Of a stretch of DNA of 7,259 nucleotides, positions 1 to 5,894 are shown in pieces. Every line of letters starts with the position of its first letter. Position 1 is the stretch's first letter. The translations under genes and the position numbers were made by a program. The DNA lies in NCBI GenBank assembly GCA_902834965.1, contig CADFKY010000048.1, positions 1-7,259 on the forward strand, read 5' to 3'. The notes beneath the pieces were generated by a model that saw only the letters and a program-made list of their open reading frames with translations, was not told where the DNA came from and searched no databases. This DNA comes from Veillonellaceae bacterium (GTDB lineage: Bacteria > Bacillota_C > Negativicutes > Veillonellales > Veillonellaceae).

Positions 1-1601
1 TACGTTCCTATTGGACAAAATATAAACAATTGTATAAGAAAGGTCTAAAAGGCATTGCTGCCTTTCTTGCCATTGGAGCGATTATTTTCTTTGTATTGGC
101 TACGATAGCGAGTCGTGGGATGGGCGTTATCTTCAACGAGGTTATGGCTCGACAAACGATGATGCGTGGTTCTGTAACCGTAGAGAGCTTAACTGCAACG
201 CCGTGGGGGACATTATCCTTTACCGATTTGGTGTGGAAGGATCCAGAAGGTCGTGAATTACTGACCGTTCCAAGTGGTAAGATTCGCGTTAATATGTGGG
301 ACGTAGTCACTCGTAACTTTAAGGCTTCTGCCATAAACGGGATCGAGTTAAATGATGCGACCATTGTGGTCGATTTGGACGATGATAACCGGCTCGACTT
401 CGTACCTGCCTCGCCAGATGTGAATAAGCCTCTCGATGAGGTAGAACCGCGTCCTAAGCCGCCTAAAAAGACTACTCAAGCTCGGCAAGAGGAATTGGCG
501 AAGAAGGTTCGTAATTTTAATTGGGAAGGCCAACATTTGGACCTTACCATTACACTTAGAAATAATCAGTTAGAAATCTTTCAGAAAAATCGTCACTATG
601 TGATGAAGAATGTAGAGGCTAAAATTCATCTTGATAGTAAGCGCGCTATTCGCGTTGATATGGAAACTGGTAAGTTTGGTGGAACCGCTATTGGTGATGG
701 AATGACACTAAAAGGACGCGTTGATTTAAAGGATGTGTTGAAGCATCGCATGCCTCAACTGGATTTACAGTTTGATGTGAAAGGCGTAGACCCAGCATCC
801 CTTGGTTTTGGCGATAATATTCACGATGCTATGACCTTGTTGACAAAGGTAACAGGTGATTTTAATCGACCGTTAGCTAAAGGCCGTGTAACGATGCCTA
901 TTTTACGTATTCCTGCGCTTACCTTTGAAAACGTCGTGGGTGATGTAATATACCAAGATGGCATTTTAAATTTTGAAAATGTTAATGCTAATGTGTACAG
1001 TGGCAAATTAGAGGCAAAAGGGGTATACAATTTAGATACAAGAGCCTATACCATTACAGGAGTAGCTAAGGATTTAGATAGTAGTGAGGCCCTTAAAACA
1101 CCTGAGTTCGTCGTTCCTGTATCGGCTAATTTGAACTTTAAAAGCGAAGGTAAGCCTCGTGATATGGAGGTGTGGGGAAATTTCTGGTCTGGTGAAGGCC
1201 ATTATATGCTCATTCCAATTAAAAATATTACAGGAAACTTTCATAATAAGGGACGTCATTTATCATTTAGTGATGTGACAGTTAATACGAATATTACGAC
1301 CATTTCTACAGATGCGTTGCGCATCGATAATGGGCAACTCACCATGGGGCCTCTTAACATTACATCGCATGGGGGCAGTAATTTTATCCTCTATGACGAG
1401 TCCTTCGATGAGATTGATGAGAACATGGATCGGATTAAAGTTGGGATGAAGCAAGCTGGTGAAAATAGTAAGCGTGCCTCTGATTCAGCTAAAGGTATAG
1501 ATAGTATCAAGGTTCCCGATGATGTAAAAGAATCTGTTGGTGATGTAAAACGCCAAATGAATGAGGTGAAAGATGCTTTCAAAGGTATCAAAATAAAGTG
1601 A
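1..1601 (+). CDS. AsmA/TamB-like envelope protein, 5' end probably outside window
   Basis: Membrane-anchored, mostly extracytoplasmic protein resembling the AsmA/DUF748 group, which works at the diderm cell envelope (outer-membrane homeostasis and lipid transport in studied members). A basic N-terminus precedes one membrane helix (about residues 8-28, counting from the TTG at 30). A long region rich in beta strands follows, with repeated short V/I-x-V/I patterns and the 'GxLEAKGVYNL' and 'LxxKGRVDLKD' phrases typical of this fold. A proline/lysine-rich linker lies near residues 135-150. The C-terminus (about 455-523) is charged, helical and probably coiled coil. The frame stays open from the TTG at 30 back to base 3 (codons for RSYWTKYKQ), and no good ribosome site precedes that TTG, so the true start is probably upstream. 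The stop TGA is at 1599-1601. Family placement is moderately sure; the exact subfamily is not known. Confidence 0.7.
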   Translation, partial: RSYWTKYKQLYKKGLKGIAAFLAIGAIIFFVLATIASRGMGVIFNEVMARQTMMRGSVTVESLTATPWGTLSFTDLVWKDPEGRELLTVPSGKIRVNMWDVVTRNFKASAINGIELNDATIVVDLDDDNRLDFVPASPDVNKPLDEVEPRPKPPKKTTQARQEELAKKVRNFNWEGQHLDLTITLRNNQLEIFQKNRHYVMKNVEAKIHLDSKRAIRVDMETGKFGGTAIGDGMTLKGRVDLKDVLKHRMPQLDLQFDVKGVDPASLGFGDNIHDAMTLLTKVTGDFNRPLAKGRVTMPILRIPALTFENVVGDVIYQDGILNFENVNANVYSGKLEAKGVYNLDTRAYTITGVAKDLDSSEALKTPEFVVPVSANLNFKSEGKPRDMEVWGNFWSGEGHYMLIPIKNITGNFHNKGRHLSFSDVTVNTNITTISTDALRIDNGQLTMGPLNITSHGGSNFILYDESFDEIDENMDRIKVGMKQAGENSKRASDSAKGIDSIKVPDDVKESVGDVKRQMNEVKDAFKGIKIK

Positions 1602-1656
1602 TAAATGAAATAAAATGATATTAACTCTCTTTCATTGTGCATTTATTTAGATGGTT

Positions 1657-1693
1657 TATAATAAATCTCCGTTATCATAATTTTTGATAAAAT
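1657..1693 (+). promoter_or_regulatory. Candidate promoter(s) for the small secreted protein gene
   Basis: Two candidates lie before the gene at 1720. One is TATAAT at 1657-1662 with a weak TTGTGC at 1635-1640 (16-bp spacer). The other is an extended -10, TG-A-TAAAAT at 1685-1693, which would start transcription near 1700, just before the ribosome site at 1709. A 6-bp inverted repeat (TTATCA 1672-1677, TGATAA 1685-1690) overlaps the second. Which one is used cannot be decided from sequence. Confidence 0.4.
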
Positions 1694-1719
1694 ACTTTTG
1701 TGTTATTTGGAGGTTTTTT

Positions 1720-2115
1720 ATGAAAGCATCAAAACAATTCTCTATCGTTTTGGCCGCAGCTGTACTTGCTTTTGGCGCTGTTACAGCAGCACCACAACAA
1801 GCAGACGCTTCTTATGGCTACAAATATACTGATTCCCAACGTCCACCGGTATCTACTCCAACAGGTTATGTTAATCCAGCTATGGGTTCTACAGTAACTG
1901 TTACAGATCCTGCACCTACTACAAATAAATTGACTACTCCTAAAGCTAGTACTACTATTGAAAACATTACTGTGACTAATGTTGCACCAAAATACTCTGA
2001 TTACAATGATATTGCAGCATACTCTCTAGCAGTAGCTGACTATTTCATGGCGAAGATTATGGCTATATATGGTAGTGGTAATACAGCACTTAACCGTTAT
2101 GGTTTTGGCAGATAA
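1720..2115 (+). CDS. Small secreted protein of unknown function
   Basis: Not recognised. The start at 1720 is chosen because GGAGG at 1709-1713 sits six bases before the ATG; starting further upstream would add a poor N-terminus before the signal peptide. The 131-residue product begins with a clear Sec signal peptide: MKASK, then a hydrophobic stretch to about residue 24, with a likely cleavage after ADA at residue 30. The mature part starts SYGYKYTD. It then has a Thr/Pro/Val-rich, low-complexity section (about 40-85) and a more ordered tail with Tyr, Ala and Met (about 88-131: SDYNDIAAYSL, then YFMAKIMAIYG) ending in RYGFGR. There is no lipobox, sorting signal or recognisable enzymatic motif. 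It is monocistronic, between its own promoter and a hairpin terminator. An envelope or exported role is inferred only from the signal peptide. Confidence 0.8.
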   Translation: MKASKQFSIVLAAAVLAFGAVTAAPQQADASYGYKYTDSQRPPVSTPTGYVNPAMGSTVTVTDPAPTTNKLTTPKASTTIENITVTNVAPKYSDYNDIAAYSLAVADYFMAKIMAIYGSGNTALNRYGFGR

Positions 2116-2172
2116 TATAGCCATCAAATTTGGTAAAACTAATTTTGAATAACTATATACGTTATATATAAT

Positions 2173-2199
2173 AAAAAGGTCCCGTTATGGGACCTTTTT
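2173..2199. terminator. Bidirectional intrinsic terminator between convergent genes
   Basis: A perfect 11-bp stem (AAAAAGGTCCC at 2173-2183, GGGACCTTTTT at 2189-2199) closes a 5-base loop. The stem carries a U tract on either strand, so it can end both the + gene stopping at 2115 and the - gene stopping at 2258. Confidence 0.9.
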
Positions 2200-2257
2200 A
2201 TTTGCCTAGATTACGTTACAGCCTTAATAAGTTTGTGGAAAAATCTATTAAGTTCGT

Positions 2258-3004
2258 TTAGCGATCTAATCCGTTAGCACGCTGGTATTCAGATGTATTT
2301 GTAGATTGAGTTTGATCGTTTGTAGTTACAGTATCTTTAGCTAAAGATTTTTTGATTTTAATAAGAGGTTTTTCTGTAGCTTTAGGATCTTCTTTTTTCT
2401 TCACATCCTCTTGAGAAGGTGGTAAGAATGTGTTGAGTTCATTCTTGTGAGATACTTCTGTATTTGTAGTAGATGCTAATTGTGCGCGTTGAGGGGCGAT
2501 GAAGATTTCATCCTTTGTAATTTTTACGTCGTTCAATAATAACTTGAACACTTGAGGTTTTACAAAGATTGTGCCGTCTACTTTGCGAGCTGCAGGCAAG
2601 AAGGTTTCGGATGTATCAAGGTTGATAATCTTTAATTTGCCATGGCGTACTACTTCAGCAGAGTCTGGTTGGATTGCTAGTGTAGCGATATTCATATCTA
2701 TTAATGCTGTCTTAGTAGGTTCATCCCATGCTACTTTATAGCCCAATGCTTCAGATACTTGGCGCAATGCTACGAGTGGTTGACCGTCTACATAGATTAC
2801 ATTTTGTTGACCGTTAATAGGTTCAACTACTTTGCCATCTACGTTAATGTGATGAGCAGTCGTAACAGATGCTGGTTTTTCAAGGTTCTTGGCTGGACCT
2901 GGATTCTCCATGCCAATAGCCGCCTGTGCAGGTTGTACTGTGCCAAATGTGAAAGCTAAAGCACCTACAGCGATGCTAGATAAAATAAGCTGTTTTAATT
3001 TCAT
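2258..3004 (-). CDS. Secreted copper-amine-oxidase N-terminal domain protein
   Basis: Exported 248-residue protein. The start at 3004 follows a strong ribosome site (GGAGGT, complement of 3010-3015) and gives a clean Sec signal peptide with probable cleavage after AQA near residue 28. A longer start at 3055 would put 17 poor residues ahead of the signal. Residues about 53-105 match the copper amine oxidase N-terminal-like domain (Cu_amine_oxidN1): 'HINVDGKVVEP', 'NVIYVDGQPLVALRQVSEAL', then 'GYKVAWDEPTKTALI'. A second strand-rich part extends to about 170. In Firmicutes this domain occurs in many cell-surface proteins and does not itself imply amine oxidase activity; no catalytic oxidase domain is present here. 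Residues about 195-225 are Lys/Glu/Pro-rich and the end is Thr/Asn/Gln-rich, so the tail is probably disordered. The gene stands alone and converges on the small secreted protein gene. The domain call is good; the function is unknown. Confidence 0.85.
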   Translation of the reverse strand: MKLKQLILSSIAVGALAFTFGTVQPAQAAIGMENPGPAKNLEKPASVTTAHHINVDGKVVEPINGQQNVIYVDGQPLVALRQVSEALGYKVAWDEPTKTALIDMNIATLAIQPDSAEVVRHGKLKIINLDTSETFLPAARKVDGTIFVKPQVFKLLLNDVKITKDEIFIAPQRAQLASTTNTEVSHKNELNTFLPPSQEDVKKKEDPKATEKPLIKIKKSLAKDTVTTNDQTQSTNTSEYQRANGLDR

Positions 3005-3022
3005 AAGTGACCTCCATAAGGT

Positions 3023-3078
3023 ATTATATCGTTCTGAATAAACTAACATTACCAAATGTATATGAATATTTTATTATA
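3023..3078 (-). promoter_or_regulatory. Candidate -10 boxes for the copper-amine-oxidase-domain gene
   Basis: On the minus strand TATAAT occurs at 3078-3073 and again at 3028-3023. The distal box would give a leader of about 60 bases. The proximal box would start transcription almost at the ribosome site, which makes it less likely. Neither has a convincing -35. Confidence 0.35.
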
Positions 3079-3225
3079 AATTTTAATTTTGTACAATCTA
3101 TATGTGAGCGCAATATAATTGAACTAGAGTATGGAGATAGGATAGTTTATGCAGAGACATAGGATGAACTGGTCATTTAACTATAGTCTGAAATCATTTA
3201 TCTCTATAAGTAGTGTATTCTTTTA
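3079..3225. other. Divergent intergenic region with no supported gene
   Basis: This is the central part of the 300-base gap between the divergent genes starting at 3004 (-) and 3305 (+). It is AT-rich. It contains another plus-strand TATAAT (3114-3119) with a loose TGTACA (3090-3095, 18-bp spacer), and a 28-codon ORF (3149-3235) without a good ribosome site that runs into the queF -10. No terminator hairpin, riboswitch or repeat stands out. Confidence 0.5.
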
Positions 3226-3236
3226 TATGCTATAAT
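3226..3236 (+). promoter_or_regulatory. Extended -10 promoter of queF
   Basis: TATGCTATAAT matches the extended -10 form (TRTGnTATAAT) exactly, which can work without a good -35; none is seen. Transcription would start near 3243 and leave a leader of about 60 bases before queF. Confidence 0.7.
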
Positions 3237-3304
3237 TAAGTGTTACATGAATTATTCAATATATTTAATTATAGAGTTCTAGAAGATATAGAAAGAGGTT
3301 CCTT

Positions 3305-3802
3305 ATGGCATCCGGCAGATCTGAAAAAGAGTTACAAGGGGTAACGATGTTAGGTCACAAGACCGATTACCCAACTGATTATGCACCACAGGTGTTAGAG
3401 GCATTTGATAACAAGCACCCAGATAATGATTACTTCGTTAAGTTTAACTGTCCTGAGTTCACAAGCTTGTGTCCTATGACAGGTCAACCAGACTTTGCGA
3501 CCATTTACATTTCTTATGTACCAGATAAGAAAATGGTGGAGTCCAAGTCTTTGAAATTGTATCTATTTAGTTTCCGCAATCACGGGGACTTTCACGAGGA
3601 CTGCATCAATATCATCATGAAAGATCTCATCAAGTTGATGGATCCTAAGTACATCGAGGTATGGGGTAAGTTTACGCCGCGTGGTGGTTTGTCCATCGAT
3701 CCATACGCAAACTATGGCAAGCCTGGTACAGACTGGGAGAAGACGGCAAAAGAGCGCCTTCATTTTCACGACATGCAGCCTGAACGCGTAGCATACCGTT
3801 AA
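3305..3802 (+). CDS. queF: NADPH-dependent 7-cyano-7-deazaguanine (preQ0) reductase QueF
   Basis: Cytoplasmic enzyme that reduces the nitrile of preQ0 to the amine preQ1 with two NADPH, the last step before insertion into tRNA on the queuosine pathway. The 165-residue length fits the short, single-domain (YkvM/B. subtilis) type and not the larger E. coli type. The diagnostic residues are visible. Cys56 in '[17 protein letters not shown]' forms the thioimide with substrate, and Asp63 follows seven residues later. The QueF motif '[14 protein letters not shown]' spans 79-92, and His97-Glu98 binds substrate. AGAGG at 3294-3298 lies six bases before the ATG. The other queuosine genes (queC, queD, queE, tgt) are not in the window. 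The next gene begins one base after this stop, so the two are probably co-transcribed. No preQ1 riboswitch could be assigned in the leader. Confidence 0.97.
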   Translation: MASGRSEKELQGVTMLGHKTDYPTDYAPQVLEAFDNKHPDNDYFVKFNCPEFTSLCPMTGQPDFATIYISYVPDKKMVESKSLKLYLFSFRNHGDFHEDCINIIMKDLIKLMDPKYIEVWGKFTPRGGLSIDPYANYGKPGTDWEKTAKERLHFHDMQPERVAYR

Positions 3803-3803
3803 T

Positions 3804-4664
3804 ATGGTATATGAATATATAACAATGGGCACATCGTTCATAATGTTTTTTATGATTGGTGTGATCTTGTCTATTCACCCTGCATCCATAATCGTAGGGG
3901 AGCATACACAGTTGTCACATCTTAGCAGATGGACTCGGTGGAATGGGTATCTTATTTTTATATTGACCCTATTTATCGTGGATGTACTCATAACAAATGG
4001 CATATATGCTGCATTTTATGAAATTTATGGCAATCTGTCTGCTCTGCGTGAGCTAACATTTGACCCGATGGCTCTATTCTTTAGTGAAAGCTTCCAGATT
4101 GGCGTTGTTTTCGTCTTTGTTTTAGTATTGTTACAAGTGTTAGGCCTCGTCGATTTGGCTCATGGCGAAAGAAATTTATCATTTCATTATGATCAACTAC
4201 ATCAAGGCAAAGAACAACCGTCTTGGATGGAACGGTACATGGCACATACAAAGGGCACGTTGGGTTCAGGTATAGTTGGTCTGCTTTATATGTTGCGGAT
4301 GACCATGAGAACTATGTGGCCTTATATTATATGCCTTATATGGTTCAAGCTTATAGCTATACTCGCTAATGTGCTACTTTCACCAGTCATCAATCGATTA
4401 ATGCATGTTGAATTGATGACATCAACGCATATCATACTGGACACTTATGTAGCGACGTATTTGATAGCAGGATTTTTGTGGGGATATGTAGCGCTACACT
4501 ATGACATAGGTAAGGCGTATAACGTAGCGAATAGCACTGTTATAGCCATCATTCCGCGGCTTACCGTTATACTAGGGGCAGTCATCTTTATTGGGCTTGC
4601 GCTAGCTATCATTAAGGTGCCTATTACCTGGGATGTGGTGGTAGAGACACTGACAAAATTATAA
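3804..4664 (+). CDS. Unrecognised multi-pass membrane protein coupled to queF
   Basis: Not recognised. The 286-residue product has about six hydrophobic segments long enough to cross the membrane, at roughly 8-28, 48-70, 97-120, 168-193, 206-230 and 247-272. A polar, charged stretch lies between the third and fourth (about 120-155, with HGERNLSFHYDQLHQGKEQ). There is no signal peptide, ATP-binding motif or transporter signature that I can name. Its length and sequence do not obviously fit the known queuosine-precursor carriers YhhQ/VUT or QueT. The ATG at 3804 is one base past the queF stop and has no clear ribosome site, which suggests translational coupling; the in-frame ATG at 3825 is an alternative start just before the first helix. 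The ORF is intact, with codon use like its neighbours. It could be a partner of QueF or simply an adjacent gene; the role is unknown. Confidence 0.8.
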   Translation: MVYEYITMGTSFIMFFMIGVILSIHPASIIVGEHTQLSHLSRWTRWNGYLIFILTLFIVDVLITNGIYAAFYEIYGNLSALRELTFDPMALFFSESFQIGVVFVFVLVLLQVLGLVDLAHGERNLSFHYDQLHQGKEQPSWMERYMAHTKGTLGSGIVGLLYMLRMTMRTMWPYIICLIWFKLIAILANVLLSPVINRLMHVELMTSTHIILDTYVATYLIAGFLWGYVALHYDIGKAYNVANSTVIAIIPRLTVILGAVIFIGLALAIIKVPITWDVVVETLTKL

Positions 4665-4666
4665 AT

Positions 4667-4698
4667 AAACCTAGTTATTTCCTGTATTTTTAGGGTTT
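4667..4698 (+). terminator. Weak hairpin after the membrane protein gene
   Basis: AAACCTA (4667-4673) can pair with TAGGGTTT (4691-4698) with one bulged G, followed by TTAAAA and not a long U tract. It would be a leaky terminator at best, so read-through into the cysK leader is possible. Confidence 0.25.
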
Positions 4699-4718
4699 TA
4701 AAAGCGGTTCTCATTCTC

Positions 4719-4748
4719 TTGACAATGCATAGATGCAGGTGATAGAGT
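4719..4748 (+). promoter_or_regulatory. Candidate cysK promoter
   Basis: A perfect TTGACA (4719-4724) is followed after 18 bases by TAGAGT (4743-4748, four of six matches to TATAAT), placing the start near 4755. The hairpin at 4753-4772 would then lie at the very 5' end of the message. If this promoter is right, the possible leader-peptide ATG at 4749 would not be transcribed. Confidence 0.5.
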
Positions 4749-4752
4749 ATGA

Positions 4753-4850
4753 GTGTATTTATGGAAATACACAAATGGTTATATCCAGTGTATAGAGAAT
4801 AACAAGGTGAAATTCATATCGTCCTTGGGATGTTCCTGAGGACGATTTTT
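4753..4850 (+). promoter_or_regulatory. Leader of cysK with attenuator-like architecture
   Basis: The leader contains a perfect hairpin (GTGTATTT 4753-4760, AAATACAC 4765-4772). A second GTGTAT copy at 4788-4793 can compete for ATACAC (4767-4772). CAAGG at 4803-4807 is complementary to CCTTG at 4823-4827, which lies inside the left arm of the terminator at 4818-4846, so the two structures exclude each other. This is the layout of a conditional terminator in front of a biosynthetic operon. The signal sensed is not visible: a canonical T-box bulge (UGGN in AGGGUGG) is absent. Confidence 0.5.
4818..4850 (+). terminator. Intrinsic terminator inside the cysK leader
   Basis: A 13-bp stem (4818-4830 with 4834-4846, including two G-U pairs, triloop TGT) is followed by a run of five T (4846-4850), 15 bases ahead of the cysK ribosome site. 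It stands between promoter and gene, so it makes sense as a regulated attenuator and not as the end of the upstream operon alone. Confidence 0.8.
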
Positions 4851-4877
4851 ATCATCTATCGCCAAAAGGAGGATCAG

Positions 4878-5792
4878 ATGAGCATAGTCACAAATCAAAC
4901 AACTAAATTGATTGGTAAAACTCCGGTATATCAATTACCAAATACCAATATCTATGTAAAACTTGAAAAATATAATGTAGGTGGTTCTGTGAAAGACCGT
5001 GCAGTACTTGGCATGTTGCAAGATGCTAAGGAAAAAGGACACCTTCACGAAGATAGCATTATTGTTGAAGCCACAAGCGGTAATACAGGCATTGCTCTTG
5101 CCATGGTGGGCGCCATCTTGCATATTAAAACTGTTATTATTATGCCTGAAAGCATGAGTAAAGAACGCCGTGAACTTATTAAGGCCTATGGTGCGCAACT
5201 TATCTTAACACCGAAAGAAACGGGTATGAGAGGTGCTCTTGAACGCGCTAATGAAATTTTAGATAAATATCCAAATGCTTTCACATTGGGCCAATTTGTA
5301 AACCCTGCAAACCCAGATATGCATTATCGTACAACTGGTGCTGAAATTGTAGAACAAGTGCCAAAGGTAGATGTATTCATAGCGGGTATCGGCACTGGCG
5401 GGACTTTCACAGGCGTTGCAAAACGGTTGAAAGAGCATAATTCTAACTTAAAGGCTATCGCCGTAGAGCCAACAGGTTCTCCAGCCATTACGGAAGGCAA
5501 GGGTGGTCCTCACAAAATTCAAGGCATTGGGGCAGGTTTTATTCCTGAAAACTTTGATCAAAGCTTGATGGATGGTATACAGACTGTAAGCGATGAAGAG
5601 GCTTTCAGCGAGGTACAAACCTTTATGCGTGAAAGCGGTGTTTCTATTGGCCTTTCCTCAGGGGCAGCTATCGTTGCGGCAAAGCGTATTGCTCGTGAAG
5701 AGCCAAAGGCGAATATTGTGGTTATTGCGCCGGATGGGGTAGAAAAATATTTATCCCTTTTGGACTTCGCCAATAATGAATATGTAAAATAA
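4878..5792 (+). CDS. cysK: Cysteine synthase / O-acetylserine sulfhydrylase
   Basis: Cytoplasmic PLP enzyme that makes cysteine from O-acetylserine and sulfide. The 304-residue length is normal for the family. Lys39 in 'GGSVKDR' is the PLP Schiff-base lysine. 'TSGNTG' (66-71) is the substrate-binding loop, 'GTGGTFTG' (172-179) holds the PLP phosphate, and Ser261 in 'SSGAA' (260-264) contacts the pyridine nitrogen. The 'QFVNPANPDMHYRTTGAEI' stretch is also typical. The usual 'PSSGERYLST' near the end reads 'PDGVEKYLSLLDF' here. The start at 4878 is set by AAGGAGG (4866-4872); the upstream ATG at 4830 falls inside the leader terminator and is rejected. cysE follows 102 bases later, giving both enzymes of the cysteine branch in pathway-reversed order. 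The leader terminator suggests attenuation control. A cystathionine beta-synthase-like (O-acetylserine-using) activity is the main alternative. Confidence 0.95.
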   Translation: MSIVTNQTTKLIGKTPVYQLPNTNIYVKLEKYNVGGSVKDRAVLGMLQDAKEKGHLHEDSIIVEATSGNTGIALAMVGAILHIKTVIIMPESMSKERRELIKAYGAQLILTPKETGMRGALERANEILDKYPNAFTLGQFVNPANPDMHYRTTGAEIVEQVPKVDVFIAGIGTGGTFTGVAKRLKEHNSNLKAIAVEPTGSPAITEGKGGPHKIQGIGAGFIPENFDQSLMDGIQTVSDEEAFSEVQTFMRESGVSIGLSSGAAIVAAKRIAREEPKANIVVIAPDGVEKYLSLLDFANNEYVK

Positions 5793-5817
5793 CGGATTTC
5801 GCATAGATAAAGCATCT

Positions 5818-5835
5818 TATGTATAGGAATACATA
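5818..5835 (+). other. AT-rich hairpin between cysK and cysE
   Basis: TATGTAT (5818-5824) and ATACATA (5829-5835) form a perfect 7-bp stem with an AGGA tetraloop and no U tract. It is unlikely to terminate; it may mark an mRNA processing or stability point in a cysK-cysE transcript. The rest of the gap (5836-5880) is a run of TATA-like words with no promoter that can be singled out. Confidence 0.35.
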
Positions 5836-5894
5836 CCACATATGTTGTATACTATATATTATATATGAGTAGAGTTATTTGAGATGGAGTCGCT

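Noticed and set aside
1604..1636. Terminator after the AsmA-like gene (AATGAAA / TTTCATT)
   Set aside because: Seven AT-rich pairs with a 19-base loop and no following U tract are too weak to call.
3101..3120. LacI-like operator half (TGTGAGCGCAAT)
   Set aside because: Only one half-site is present, without a symmetrical partner, and no regulator is nearby.
3243..3304. preQ1 riboswitch in the queF leader
   Set aside because: AGAG-TTCTAG at 3273-3282 resembles the first part of the class I aptamer, but the pairing CCTCT segment and the A-rich AAAAAACUA-like tail are absent, and there is no terminator.
3563..3905. Minus-strand ORFs opposite queF and the membrane gene
   Set aside because: They have no ribosome sites, no family-like sequence, and lie across well-supported genes.
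4665..4850. Canonical cysteine T-box
   Set aside because: The terminator resembles one, but there is no AGGGUGGNACC core and no recognisable stem I with a TGC specifier loop.
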